Assembly (NCBI GenBank): GCA_025345505.1
Contig: JANVCC010000077.1
Coordinates: 9,169,163-9,233,162, forward strand
Reading direction: 5' to 3'
DNA from: Todiramphus chloris collaris
Lineage: Eukaryota; Chordata; Aves; Coraciiformes; Alcedinidae
DNA: 64,000 nt
In this document: positions 14,101-27,831 of the stretch, in pieces
How the letters are laid out: each line of letters starts with the position of its first letter
Numbering within the stretch: position 1 is the stretch's first letter
Translations under genes and position numbers: made by a program
The notes under the pieces: model-generated
What the model was told of the DNA's origin: nothing
The model's database searches: none
The model's input: the letters and a program-made list of their open reading frames with translations, nothing else

Positions 14101-16978
14101 CTAGCACTAATCATACCATTCTAAAGGGCTTATAAATCAATAAACCAAGAGGCAATGAATGAACAAAATGCTGATTGAAATCATAAGCACATCAAGTGTC
14201 TGCAGATAATCAGTGTCACATGTTTTGTTTTTTTTTTTTAAGAGAAATAGTTTTCCCTAAATATGTGGATATACACAGTGCTGTGATAGATTTTCTTCTT
14301 ACATCATGGTTTGATTACTTCGCCAAGGTAGATGGAAGCACAACTGAATGCTAGAAAATGAGAGCAGTAGATCACTTCATGATGTGACATCTATAACCCA
14401 AAGTGGTACAACCTCATAGTAAACCATCTCCAGTAGCTGGGATTTTTCCTGTGTTTGTTTTCCCTCTTCATTGCTGGGATGTCAGCTTGCAGCTCTTGGT
14501 TGTGAGCAGTTCTGGTGTGATTTCCCAGGTCAGGGCTGTGTCAGATGGACAACACAGCAGCTACCAGTTAACCCAAATGCCTGGCTGGGGTCACAAAGGG
14601 GGAACTGCCGGAGAGAACACTGTCACACACCTCAGATCCAGCTGCCCACCAACCCAGCCCCCACCACAGTCCCTAATATATTGGCTCCATGGACATGTCC
14701 AAGCACCTTAGTTCAGGCCCAGAAGCCCCAGAAACACAGTCCAGTGTTTGCAGGGATAGTACCTCCAATGTGAAACCCAGCCCTTGGCTGACTGACCCTT
14801 TGTCACCAAACCCACAGCTGCTCTCCCTGCATTTGCCACCCAGAACCTGATACATTTTATCACTGGAAAGGAGCCTGTAAGAAACTTCTAGTACTTTGGA
14901 AGAAGCATATTGCCATTTTTAACAAATAAGTCTTCTTGTTTTAAAAGTAAAGGGTGGCACTGGACATACAGAGGCAATGTTAGATGCAAAACACCAACAG
15001 ACCATCTCCTCGGTTTAATGGAAACTAGTGACAGCAATAGATTTCAGTGATTTCCTGTGTGAGAGTAAGAATGGTTCTTATTTACGGCCAGCTCCAAATT
15101 ATTTCCTTATATACTTTATTGAATCTTTCTTAAAGATAAATTTAGTAACCCTAATTGAATCTACTTCAAGAAAAAATACATAATGCATAATACATCAGGA
15201 ATCATCTATAACATCTTCCTCTGAATTCTGATGCAACTTAATGAATAAAATACAATAGACATGAAGATGCTGGGAATTTATGTCAGAGCTTTTAATTATA
15301 GATCTAGGAATAAATGAACATGAGATTCTCTTGCTAGAGAATTGTAAATTAAGATAATGGATATTAAGTTGTGGGGTTTTTTAATTTTCAATACTTGATG
15401 TTAATGGAAAATGATTTTGTGTATTAGTCCAAGTGTCTTTAAAGACTTTTAGTGTCGTTATTCAATAATGGATGCATGTTTTAATAAATTTGCTTTTCTG
15501 AATAGGTGAATGGATTAATTGATAGAGGATCATGAAAAGCTTTGCAAATGTGTGTTGATGAACTTGTTAATAAATCATCACACAAAATGTTTTATTCACA
15601 CAAGATAGGTGGGTTCACCCCTTGTTAATATTCAACAAAGCTAAAATGTTCCTGTGAAGTAGCATTGAGGCATCATGATCTGCAAGTGATATGGGGTAGG
15701 AACTTCTTTTAATAAAATCTTCATGGGGAATACACCACATTTCAAATCGCCAGACGTTTATCTTGTGTGGTACCTGTTATTTGAGTTGTCTCATAGAAAT
15801 GCTACTGCTGCCATTTTAAATGTTTCTCCCCAAGTGAGGGTAGCTCTTAACAAATGAGGTGTCTCTTAATAAATGCTTTAAAAAACCTGTGGAAGGTTCT
15901 TAGCATGGAAACGGAAGAAGCTCTTTTTGTCTTTTGCAAAATGATGTTATTTCCTCATCTCTTACTATGACAAATGAGCATTCAATTACCTATTTTTTTT
16001 TCAAAAGGGTGATTAACTGACAACTTTAAGTCAGTCAGCTAATGCTTTCTAGCAGCTTGCACTTTTTGTAGAGAGCAGTACTGTGGAATTCAGGCAACAA
16101 TCTTCAAAAAGTATTCGGAAGCCCAACCTCTGCTGGAGTCCGGTGCAAATCTAATCTGATGCCTAGGAGATCGATATTTCCATAATGTCATGAAGCTGAG
16201 CCATAGATTTTTTAGAAGTGCTGACTCCAGCTGTACCAAAGCTCATGAATCCCCATCACTACACCATGCTATAGCTGGTCTCCATAGGTCTGTTCAGCTG
16301 TTATTCATCACCATTGCTTTTGGTCACCAAAGGCTCTAATTATTTTGGGGATCTCAACAGAAAATTCTGTATTAGTAGTGTGTGATTGTGCCTGCAAGCA
16401 CCCAGGCAACTGAGGGTTCAGAGAACATCACAGAGCTCAAGGACAGCGTACATTACTCATTACCAAGAGAATACCAAGAAGATGAGACTATTCAGTTGTT
16501 ATACACTGCGAAACAGAAAAAGTTGCCATTGCCTTGCAAACAACCTTGTAAACTTCCTCCTATGTGCCCTTCTTCTCAATCCACCTACACTGGCACATAC
16601 CTGTCTCTGAGACCTTGGAGACTGCCAGCAAAATCCTCACTGGAAGATACCCTGCAGGGCCAAGAGTGCTTGAGAGCTCTGTAATGAATTTAAGTGTTAG
16701 TGGAAATAAATATCTAAGGAAACATGTTTACATGTTGCAACAAGTTGTCCTAAATATTAATTTTTGCTAAAGCTTAAACCCATTAGAGTTCTTATGCATG
16801 TGTATGCCTGTGCAGCAGCAGTCAGTAGGGATTTTGCAAGCACGCAAGGTACACATGTGACAGTTCAGGCCAAGCACAAGAGTCCCAGATAGGTTACAAG
16901 GTCCTTTATGAGATAGAGATGCTATTTTTCCTATTTTCACACATACAACACCTAAGTTTTCTTGTCTTGTGAGTATTA
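11116..16978. other. No supported gene: AT-rich unique DNA
   Basis: Long AT-rich stretches with low CpG and no recognised repeat. Short open frames (for example at 13.1-13.7 and 14.4-14.8 kb) overlap on both strands and look random. Conserved noncoding elements are possible but cannot be judged without alignment. Confidence 0.45.
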
Positions 16979-17092
16979 TAGAATCATAGAGTCATAGAAA
17001 GGTTTGGATTGTAAGGGACTTTTACAGGTCATCTGGTCCAACCCTCCTTCAGTGAGGAGGGACATCTGTAACTAGAGCAGGTTGCTCAGATT
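16979..17092 (-). mobile_element. CR1 LINE 3'-end fragment
   Basis: Read on the minus strand this is the standard CR1 3' tail. It ends in repeated ATTCTATG-like octamers and is preceded by the block that reads TTGGACCAGATGACC. Only about 110 bp remain, so it is strongly 5'-truncated. Confidence 0.85.
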
Positions 17093-19187
17093 ATCTTGAT
17101 AATGAAGAAGTTATACTGCACAATAGTGTTTTCTGAAACCTCTGGCATGTTACGCTGCCACTCTGTGTCACCAGTAAACCAGAACAGTTTTTGAAAGGTT
17201 TGTGTTTTGATGAGAATGGACCCTGCCTTTTGTAAGATTTCAACTGCTCTTGGTTTCAGCACAGGCTGCCTGAAATTGTGCAGGGACATTGCAGCCACTG
17301 GAAGTCAATTAACAGTACTCTGCATGTGTGCTCAAGGAGAACAAGGGAAATGATAACAGCCTTACTGAAAACCCCTCATTATTTGCTTTGAGACCCACTA
17401 AAAAAAAAGAAAAATTAATAAAAAGGAAGCATCTTAGTGCAGTTGTGATCAGATATATACAGATAACTCCTTTTTCCCAGTCCTCCCACAAGCTCTCTGA
17501 GTATGGCAGCACATCTATCTTGGTAGTTCTGATTTTATTAGGCCTTTGTCAGTACTCTAGTGAGAGACAAAGCAGGGAAGACCACTCTGACCTTAATTAT
17601 ACTCCCATTTTAAAATGTGTATTTGTGCAGTGGTATTCATAGTAGCTTGAGAGGGAATGGTCACACATGGACCCTTGTATCCCAACTGGTTTTTGGCACC
17701 AGCCAAATTAACGGCATCCATTTGTGCAGCAAAGCACAAGCCACAGCTGTATGCACCTTGGCTCCAGTTTCTTGCTGGCTCAAGGAACGTGTCTCTCGGA
17801 CCACCCAACATTACAGGCAGCCACCAGGAATCAAGAAGATGTCAGGGAGAAAGGTGTGATGTGAGCAGCCAGTGGCACTGCTGCTCATGGGTCAGTGGTG
17901 GCTGTGGAAACGGCAGCTAGCAACTGGTGGGAACCAGAGACTGAGTCCAGGGGAAGCAATAATCCCCTGCCTTTGACATGCAGGGCATCAGGTAGGTAGA
18001 CATCATACTGGCATTCCTCTAGAGTGTCCATCGGGTCAGGTCAAATGTCAGGGAACGTCAGGATTTAAGCTACTGAGTGACCTTTTCTCTGCCTTTTGTG
18101 TGTTTGTGCTGTACAGGGTAAAGCATAGCTGCAGTGAGTACAGCCAGAGACCCCTGACTCCCTCTGGAAATATGAGTGAAGTGGGTCACTAATTCAAACT
18201 TTTCAAATATGTCTACAAATTGACACCCACTTCATTACTGTCCCCTTCGGATAGTCACAGAATTCCACTTATTTGAAAGTTTTTCAGCTCTATTTCAAGC
18301 AAGGCAAAAAAATAAAGTAACCTGTCTTTCTTACAATACCATTTCTTTGTAGAATGGAGCATTCACTCTCTCCCCTGGCCAAGAAGCACCTTGTGAGAGG
18401 GAAATAGATCCTGGTTTCGGTGGAGTTTCTCCATTCTGTAGCCTCCACTGACACCTGCTGGAGATAGGCATTTCTTGGGTGATCATTTTAAATTGTCTAT
18501 CCAAAATGCAAGAGGGCTAGATACAAAATGCACTTCCTTTAGCAATGATGCATACCGCATGCCTGTACGAGTAAAATTTGGTCAGAATCAAGAATAGTTG
18601 CCTATTTCCATCCCTGAGTTTATGAAGTAAACCCAGCTTTTTCTAAAAAAAATAAGCTAAATACACAGTGATTTCCTAGCCAGAGAAAAACCTGTTTCTT
18701 AACCAGATAAGTGATCTTAACAGCTCAGTTCTGATCCAAATGGAGTGAGGTCTGGAGAAAAGAAGAGGAATGAAGGTCCTCTCTGTAATCCCCAGTAAGC
18801 TAAAGCAAGAACGTGACCTAACAGCAGTTGTCATACTCCCTGGTGTACACAAGCTGCACAGAGACATGGGGCTACCAGCTCAATGAGCTCTGCTCTGTTC
18901 CCTTTTGCATTCTGCTTGGCAGTGGATGCTGGGGGACCACCACTGTTGTTTTCACTGCTGGGTTCACTTACTCCAGCATCACTGGAGGAATTTTGTCCCT
19001 AGTTGGCTTACAAAACAGGCTGAATGCTCAGACTGCTTCCCAGGAGATACACACACAGAGGTCAGCAAAAGGACAACAGCACAACTAAATCTGTGTAAGA
19101 ATGAAGGCGGTTCATGTGAGTACTGCACAGGGATGTGCGATGTTCCACCACAGCTGTGGTCTGCTTTCACAGGGAGAAGGCCTGTCC
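17093..19187. other. No supported gene
   Basis: Unique-looking DNA between a CR1 tail and the nested insertion. Nothing recognised. Confidence 0.45.
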
Positions 19188-19230
19188 AAAAAATCCTTCT
19201 TTTCACGTTCAAAATTTCACCATGTCCATG

Positions 19231-19475
19231 ATCACAGATTCATAGAACTGTTTGGGTCAAAAGGCACCTTGAAGACCATCTAACCTAATCCAGTCCTCCT
19301 GCAGGGACATCTTCAAGTAGAACAGGTTGCTCAGAGCCTCATCCAACCTGATCTGCAGTGTTTCCAGAGATGAGGCATCAACCACCTCTCTAGGGAACCC
19401 ACTCCAGTGTTTCATCACTGGCATTGTAAAAAACTTCTTCCTTATAACTAATTTATATATACCTTCTTTCAGTTA
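19231..19475 (-). mobile_element. CR1 LINE, 3' part (left of a nested LTR)
   Basis: Minus-strand CR1 3' region, including the segment equivalent to 'first-strand cleavage tail', the ACCACCTCTCTAGGGAACCC block and the AACTTCTTCC block. It is interrupted at 19475/19476 by an LTR. The same element resumes at 19975. Confidence 0.85.
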
Positions 19476-19974
19476 GGTCCTGGGTTCAGTTTGGGTTCAC
19501 TGGTCCATTATCACCAGCAGCTGCTGGCCCCAGGCAGCTGGGGGGGGCTGCAGGTGGGATGGGCCACAGCTGGGATAACCAACTGACCCAGCCAATGAGG
19601 CATTCCATACCATACAGGGCCGTGCCCCTATATAAGGGGAGGGCTGGCCTAGGGTGGGGCTGCCTGTTTTCAGCTTCTTCTATTGTGTGGCTTCGGTGTG
19701 ACCAGAGCAGGGAAAGCAGCATCTCAGGTACAGTGGTAGAGCCTTGTGGTTTCTATCACTTGCTTTATCTATCATTTCATTAACACTGTTCTTTTCTTCT
19801 CTCTTTGTGCTGTTTTATTAAACTGCCCTTCTCTCAACCCCTGGGGTTTCACCTTTTTCTTCCTCCTGATTATCCTTCCCATCTCTCAGGATGAGGTGGG
19901 GGAAAGGTTGTGCGGGAAGCAGTGGGCAAGAGGCTGTGTGATGTTTAGCTGTCAGCAGAGGTTAAACTGTGACA
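19476..19974 (+). mobile_element. Solo LTR of an avian endogenous retrovirus, nested in CR1
   Basis: It begins GGTCCTGGGTTCAG, a decayed form of the common avian LTR start TGTCCTGG, and ends in ...TGTGACA. It has a TATAAGG promoter box at about 19630 and a TTATTAAACTG 3' region. The flanking pentamers AGTTA and ACTTT look like a decayed 5-bp target duplication, since CR1 has AGTTT here. No internal retroviral genes are present, so it is a solo LTR of about 499 bp. Confidence 0.8.
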
Positions 19975-20090
19975 ACTTTAAAGCCATTACTCCTCATCCT
20001 GTCACAACAGGCTTTGCTGAAAAGATTGTCCCTACCTTGTTGTAAGTGTTAAGTATTGAAATGCCCCAACTTCCCTAGGGTGAAGAACTA
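19975..20090 (-). mobile_element. CR1 LINE, 5'-ward part (right of the nested LTR)
   Basis: It continues the interrupted CR1 (AAAGCCATTACTCCTCATCC block, then a CCCTACCTTGTTGTAAG block). It appears to have lost an internal piece near 20,060 before the CCCCAACTTCCCT segment. Its 5' truncation point is about 20,090. Confidence 0.75.
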
Positions 20091-20143
20091 GACAAAAAAA
20101 AAAATCCTTCTTTTCATGTTAAAAGTTTCCCCAGGTCCCTGAT

Positions 20144-23100
20144 GCTCATCTGAGGCAATACAGGGAATTACAGGAATCTAAAAAGAAAAATATGTCCTAA
20201 TTTACTGGCACAGCCAAAAATCTTTGACAACTTAGAAATGTACCACAATTTTAGTAGGAGGTCTTTTATGCTGGTGTAAAGTTCTCCTGCTCTCCTTAGA
20301 CAGGAAACAGCCAGTGATGCAGGGACCTGAACCTTTCCTCCCCTTTCAGTTTAACACCATAATTTATACATTTGTAACAACTCAGACAGACTTCAGCTGT
20401 GTGTAACTGAAAATGTCTCTTCTATAGTTAGCTCATGGTGTCTAGCTCATAGCATTAGTCTCAGACTGCTAAAAACATTGGAGGTCTAAGCAAAATTACT
20501 ACATTTTGAGTTAAGTTCAACAGGGGATATCCAAGGTGAGGGCTGTTTTGGTTTGTTTTTTTTTCTTTTTGCTGTCAGAAATTAAAGAGCAGTTGAATAT
20601 TGTTCACTACAGTTTCGAGATAATTTAATCCTTTCATTGCCTTCTCTCAGGAGTCCCGCTGGCCATGGCCAGAAGGTGGCAGTGGAAGAGCACCCATCGT
20701 TCCGCGAACACCTCGCTTGCCTGCGATGTCACGGTGATCTTCAAGGACAGAAGCCGGGACAGTTTGAGGTGGCAAAACATCAGACAGCTGCAGTTTAGGG
20801 TATTTTAAGAGGTATCAGCTACCTATGATACCCAAAGTGCCAAAAAAGTGTGGCCCTATGGTTGCTAAGCTGGAAGTGTGTAAGGAACCCCTCTTGCTCA
20901 CAACGAGGAGGTGAAAAGCTCTTCCCAAAGCGATGCTACAGAAATTCTGCATCTCAAGATAGTTTTAATAATAAGTACTCAGCTGAGTGATTGCACATAG
21001 GAATATCAGGTCTGCTACAACTGCCTGAAAGACATCAAGGATTCTCATGGTAAGCCAACTTAATAGAACTGTCCCAACATCACATTTTAACTCTGTGTTT
21101 GTTAATGAGCCTGTGGCCCCTGGTTTTTTAACTGCCTTTATTGTTGGGATAACCCAGAAAAACCCTTTGTTGAGAAAGGAGGTGGTGGGGTTGGTCAGTG
21201 TTATTTTAATTCTAATATTAGTCATGGTAATTATTTAAAATTACAGTCCTGCCAGCTGCTTGTTTACAGTCCCTTAAAATGGAACCACCCCCTTCTCATT
21301 TATCTGCCTGTATTGGTTTTGTGTTTGCATCTGCATTTCTTTTTTGTTTTGAGGTCTACAGAAAGAAGTTTTAAAAAAGTAAATCACTTGCCTTGAAAAA
21401 AAGTAAATTACCTGACTCGGAAGGATTTACTGCAGTGCTGTAATTCATATTAATATTTTTACTAATATCAACTCAGACTTAGGTGTCTGTATCCCTCTGA
21501 GTGGCCCCTTCTGCACTGCTGCCTGGGTTGCCCTCCACTGGCCCAGGAACCATTGGTGGCCACCTCAGCCCTGTAAACCACCTATAGGGTAATAAAACAA
21601 GAACAGGGTAAATAAACTGAAGTAAGTTCACAGTTAAACAATCTGAAGAAAGTAATTGGAGAGTGCTGTCCTACAGTGCCTAGCTTTGGTGTGCTCAACT
21701 AAGAGGCCTGAGAGAATAAGGGGTAGAGCCTCGTATCTATCCCAGGACTGGTGGACTGCCTGATCTTCCACTAGTCTCTTGGAAGGCAAAGTCAAAGCAG
21801 CTGAGTCCTTTTGACATCCTGACCAGTAAGTGTGAGGAATGTGATCCTCTTTTCTCTTTTCCTATGTGCCCTTTCTATCCCTCCCTTTACCTTTTCACCT
21901 TTTGTTTCAGAAGAGCCTGACTTCAAGGCAGCATCTTTCACAGTGCTGCTGAGTGGCTAAGGCCCAAAGGGCAGGTACAGGCACCATGGTGGACAGTGGG
22001 TGTTTGTACATGTTTGCCAGACTGGGGCATGATGGATCAAACTGGGTGCTGTGCCTGGATTTCTCCCACAACAAGCTTGCAAGTAAAAGCCAGAATCTGA
22101 GAGAAACACGAGTGATTTGTTTTAAATGTGCCCTGCTGAGTCTATCTTATTTTCTACTAAAGAAAGCAGGATCAGAGCATGCCCAGAAAAACCACTAAAA
22201 GTCCTCCCCATGTCACATTTTTAAAGGATATTTGTTTTGCTTTCCTTTTCTATACAGGATTGCTCAAATGGAAATTTCTTCCTAAAGAAAGGTTTGCTTT
22301 CTACATCAGAAAAGTTCCCTTCAAAAGGAAGCAGCAGAGCAGTAGGGTAAGTCCATAGAAATACACAAGGAGGCATCAGTACACCCAGAGAACTCAAGTT
22401 TTCACACTGTCTTTCTGAGCCTCATGGATTTTTATCCCAGGATACTGCAAAAGAATAGGGCAGAAGTAATGTCAGAACCACTTGGGGTTATCTTAGAGAA
22501 GTCATGAAGTGTAAATAAACATTGGAAGTCTGGAAAAGGGCAAATCTGTCAGTCAGCTTACCTTCAAATGCCAGAAAAACCTTGGAAAGCACAAAAGCTT
22601 TGAGACATGAAAGAAAACAAGGAAGTAAGATTCAAAATTGATTTGTCAACTGTAAGTCCTCTCAAAAAAAAATTTCATTTTATGACCAGGTTTCAGGTCT
22701 GTATGGAGAGAAGAGAAGAAAAACCCCACCATCTAAAATCATAGAATGGGCTTTGATAGCTTCTTATTCAAAAGGTAGAAAAGTATGTTCTGCATGAAAC
22801 TGATATAGCACAGGCTGAACTAATGAAAACATAGCAGTTATCAGTGGCTCACAGTCAAAATAAGAATGTAATTAATGTTCTCTTCAGACAACTGCCATGA
22901 AGTTGTCTTTACTCAAAATATTTTTGATGTGGTAGGTGCAATAGAGTTATACTGCTAAAGCTGTAGAAAACATTGATGTAGGAGGAGACATAAGCATGCT
23001 AAGGATAGGGCTAGAAACTCTTCAGCTGGGCAAGTTGGAGAAATTATGAGAACACTGGATGAAACCTTACAGGACCAAGCAGAAGGATGCGCATTTGCTA

Positions 23101-26100
23101 CGAGTGATTGACTGCACAAATAAGAGATGAAGTACAAATAGACATTCCAGGGATCCAAAATTATAGGAAATAATGAGTAGAGCAGGAGCCAGTGTTTTCC
23201 TATGGTGTGGCAAAATGAAGGCAATCATCGCTGCAACCCAGGATACTGTTTTCTGAACAAAACTCATGATGTATCCTTATAATGAAGTGGCAGTCATGCA
23301 GCACAACACTCAAACATACATTTGAGCCAGGGTATGATGATCCATTTCCTAACATCATGTACTCTCACAGAGCAATTAAACAAAATTGCTCATGTTCTGT
23401 GAGAACAAACCTTGTTGCAAGGGACTCCAGTAAAGGAAGAACCTTTCTGCACTAATGGTACTAATGCATTTCCTGAAAGCTGGAATTGCTGTGTGATTAT
23501 CTGTAAAAGGCTTGACATTTTTAAAATCCTTTTCCTACAACTGGTCACTACTGAATCTTCCCTCTGAGTTGTACATGAGACCCGTGCTATATTAATTGTT
23601 TCAGCACATTGATAAACCTTTCAGCACAGGCACAAAACTTTCTGCCATGGCTTAGGAAAGGCAGCCTTCACTAGACAGTATTTCTGGTTTTTAACATGGT
23701 TTTTTCTTATTCCAGCTATCTTGTTCTAGCTCTGCCTGCTAGAGAGAATGGACAAATATCAGAGAAGCATCCTTTCTGCAGGAAATAGGAGGTTAATATA
23801 GGTACTCCACAAAATACTTGAGCTCTTGGATATTTTTTATATGTTCTAATCCTCGAGAGCTCCTGTAAATTAGCTGCTGTCCTCTTATCTGCTGCATCCA
23901 TGGAAGTAAAAATACCCCAGCTTTTCTCACAGGTTTCTAGGCTCCTTTTATCTCAACAGAAGCTGTGACCTTTATAAGCAGAAGATTCTAGGTTCCAGGC
24001 TAAATGTATAAACCCTTGTTTATATGGTGTGGTAAATCAAAGACAAAAATAGCCTACAGGATTCCTTACTACATTGCACACTGAACAATCATTTACTTTC
24101 CAGGGGACCATTAATTAGTATTGATTTGTCTTCTTGCTCAGACAATTCACAGGCATATGGATGGGAGGCTGCGTGACAGCTGGTGCATTTGTCCTGCAGC
24201 TTTTTACACAAGTTGAAAAGTTTTGCAAGCAGAAGACATACTACATAGTCTGAAGTTCAGGTGATCTTCAAATTGCCCATTTTAAGTGGCTAGTGAAAGA
24301 GGAAATAGATGAGGTAATATCAGTAGGAAGAAGAGACCCGTTTAGAACAAAAAGGGTGTTAATAAAGCCATGAGGATGAAATTTGAAGTCCATGAAAAGG
24401 TTCACATCCCAGCCCAGTATTCCAGACATCCCTAGGAATTTACATGGTGCAGGAGTGCAAGGCTAACACCTGGAAGTCCACGCTGTAACAGCCTGGGTTT
24501 GTGGGGATGGTCCATAAAAAAAGACCACTGCAAAATCTGGATGTACAGTGAACATCTTGTCACAAGTCTGCCCACCTCAGAAGGTAGAGGAAACCAGGCA
24601 GGAAAGTCATCTTGTATTTTTGTGAGTAAATGCTGTCTCAATAACCCTGACTGAGATCATAATTTCTCCTCCTTCCTGGAGGCCCTCTCTGGTGTCATGG
24701 TAAGAGACCATAAAAGGCCCAGTATGTGTCTGGGATAACTCATCTCACCTGGTATCAGGCATATGATGTGTTGGGAAAAGAGGTGGCATTGATGATGGTA
24801 GCAGGCCTCCTTGGAGCAAGGCTGCTCTCCAGTGATGGATGCTCAGCCCTTGCTGGCTGGCAGCAAACAAGTGAAGCAACTCGCACTGTTCTTGAACAAA
24901 AAATTACCAGTGAGGATACAGCTCAGATGAGGCCACCAGGCTCCAGTAACTAGCACAACAGGGTATTTGGTGTTCAATAGAGCCAGCTAGATTTTCAGTT
25001 CCCCAGAGAGTGAGACCAGCTGTACAAACAGAAGCATGCCAAAGCCCCGTGGCAGCACCCAAACCCCTGTGTGGATGCCCAGTCAATGTGCAGTGCTGAA
25101 GAACAGATGCTGCCAGCAGAGAGAGCTGGTGCCCACCAGTCACTGGGGTTTTGCCACTCACCACTCACATTCTACTGTTGCTTGCCACCAGGAGATAATT
25201 TAGCTTATATTTACTATACTGGCTGAAAGGGAAGCTAACACCTACTGCTCGTGCAGGTGTTAAACTGAGCTCTTGCTAATTGCTGGTGCAGACTCTAGAG
25301 CAAAAGCCAGTTTTAAGTAGGAATGAGTCTAGCTTTGTACTGATCGTACTGATCCATCTTCCTCCTTCCTCCAGACAGCCCCAGATCAGGAGGCACAAAA
25401 AAGATGAGCTATCAATATGTCTTGTAAGAATAGACAGTACTTAAAATTAGAAGATAAGAGTTTCCTAGAAAGAACATAACCTGGGGACAGCATTTTAGTA
25501 CTCCAGTAGAAATGGCAGGTCTAAGATTAAGTGGAATCTCAATTCCTTCATGCCTCCTTCAGATCTTCAAGTTTTCATTCGTTCTATTTAGTATTTGTTA
25601 TTTATTATTTCAACATTCTGTGATTTTCTTTAGAGATGAGAAAGTTGTTTTGGGGTTTTGTTTTTGTTTGGGTTTCTCCTTTCTGTTTTAATAGGCTTTT
25701 CTATTAGTATCAGCTCATTACTCTAATCACTCTCTTGCATATGTGGGTTCTACCTGACTTCATTTAATTGTATCTACTAATAATGCAACCTTGTAAAACT
25801 TCTTGTTTAATAATCTAGAACAATCTATAGAACACTCCCATGCAACCCAGCCTGCAGCAATACTGCCAGGGTTTTCCACGGGGTCTCTGGGTGCCCTACT
25901 TAAAGGCTCTGCCTGGTGGGTTGGGTCAGGTGCTGGAGGGCCAAGTGATGGTGGTGGGAGGACACCACATTCATCAAGAGGACGAGTTGTCTTAGGAAAT
26001 AGGAGGTAAGGTTTGCTGGGGGGTAGGGAAAACAGGATTTGTTTCTCTAATGTAGAAACGGTGAGAAAACAGCTGGCTACCAGGTTCCAGAGGAAAAAAA

Positions 26101-27826
26101 AGAATAACTTATAAAGATATTTTGGTAAAGATCTAGCCATTGTATTAAATGTATTATGCTCAATGTTGAAGGGAAGGAATGTTGAAGGACATTGGTTTCT
26201 TGTGAAGAGATGGTACTTGATATACTGACTAGCTCTGATTTAGTGTTTGTGTCAGCTCTGCATTAGAATGATAATTCTATATCCTTATGCTTTGCTTTGT
26301 AGTTTGTGCCTCATGGATTCCAATCTTAAATCTACCATACCTGTTAGGTGATGTCTCAGATCTTGGGCTCTTACACGTATTAGAATTGAACAACTTGCAT
26401 GGAAGGGGGTATTGCTGCATGCTGAGGGCTTTTGGTCTGCTGTATCCAAAAAAATAAAAATAGTGCAACTTGGGAATATTACAGAACAGAAAACTAACAG
26501 GTTGGGAGTTCTCTTGTATCTATTTTCCTTCTACTAGTGTAGAGTGGGAGAAGGGAGCAGTTAGGGGCCCCTTGTAAAATTCCTGTTCTCCCAATCTGAA
26601 ATCAGGAGTACTGCTGATATGGATGGAGGTGGGACTAAGGCTCTTAGGTACCTGAGAGCAGCCAAAATTTAACCGTAGCTGGTGCTTTTCCATATAATCA
26701 TTGAGGAGTAAGTTGTATATGTTCCTCTTCTGTTCAGGCGGTTCGTCCAAGTGTACTTCAGAAGAAGGAGATATTTAAAACCAGGCATGTCACAGAGGTT
26801 CCTTTTTGGCATCTCTCTGCTTTTCAGATGTGACACAGCTTTCAGTGACAATTTATCCACACTGCTGCTTGTTCTGAACTAAATGAAACTATTACTCCCT
26901 GGTGGATTCTCAAATGGCTAATTAGAGCTTATTGGGAAATATTTGTGCAGGGTTGAGATTCAGTGGATAATAGTTGTCTGTTGGATTCTTACCCATTAAT
27001 GAAAGAAATTAGCAGTGAAAAGAAATTAGCATAGCTAAACTCTGCCGTATTTTGTTGTAAGTAATATCTTCCTTCTTGTGTTTCAGCAGTTACTGAAACA
27101 TATCATAGAGATTAAAAGTATCAGTATCCAACTCACAAGGATGGGATATTTTCTAAAAGAGTATCGCTTTCCCTGGATACATCAATGTTCTGGGGCTGCC
27201 AGACCATACACAGAAGGCATAAATTCCAGGTCACCAGAGCTGTGGTTTCACAGAATACATCTCTAGCTATGTAAAGATTGAACAGAGTACTTCAAAGCTT
27301 CCAATAATCCTCTGTCATATCATTTTTGTCATTTCTTTTTAAAAATGTGTGGCTACTGTAAATGAGGCTTTAGCAAGAGTTTCTATTTACATGACTTGCT
27401 GTTTTCCATTCCTAGGTTATGCTGTGAATGTTAAAGTAAAATCTTGTGGTGAGCAACCTCAAAGCTAATTTTGGAACTGTTATCCACAGCAGAAAAGCAT
27501 AGTGGTTTGATTAAGTCTCTGGGCTTCATCTAAGAAGAAATAATACAGAGACAGTTGTTGCTACTCAAAGGCTAAACTTCCTGCAATAAAAAGTGAAATC
27601 AAACTGCAGATCCGTATTTCAAATGTCTGCAATTTAGAGCAATCTGTGAGGCTTGCTGTTCTTGCAACTATTTTGAAATAGGTGAATTGCAAAACTGAAT
27701 GTCTCTCTATTTCGCTTTTATCCACCTCCTCTCTCAGTATTTGGATGTGAATAGCTTTGGATTTAGAAAGCTGTACTGACACTCTCCATTTAGTCTCTGT
27801 TCACTGCTGTCAAAGACTATTCCTGT
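20144..27826. other. No supported gene
   Basis: Apart from the CTCF-like site at 20,669, nothing is recognised. A long polypyrimidine stretch ending CAG at about 21,850-21,910 resembles a splice acceptor, but no coding exon follows it. Confidence 0.45.
20669..20682 (+). promoter_or_regulatory. CTCF-like site
   Basis: CCAGAAGGTGGCAG matches 13 of 14 positions of the CTCF core consensus CCASYAGRKGGCRS; the mismatch is A at the Y position. It sits in a short, locally GC-richer stretch (20,650-20,780) of otherwise AT-rich DNA, about 500 bp to the right of the nested CR1/LTR insertion. Confidence 0.4.
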
Positions 27827-27831
27827 ACCAG

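Larger units (their letters stand above)
19188..20143. repeat. About 45-bp imperfect direct repeat flanking the CR1+LTR insertion
   Basis: Positions 19188-19232 and 20099-20143 align without gaps over 45 bp with about 6 mismatches. They abut the two outer ends of the CR1. This looks like an unusually long, aged target duplication made when the CR1 inserted. A pre-existing tandem repeat is the alternative. Confidence 0.65.

Noticed and set aside
22955..23267. Region suspected to be a decayed retroviral or LINE body
   Set aside because: I could not align it confidently to any element family from memory, and both strands contain stops, so it was left as unannotated DNA.
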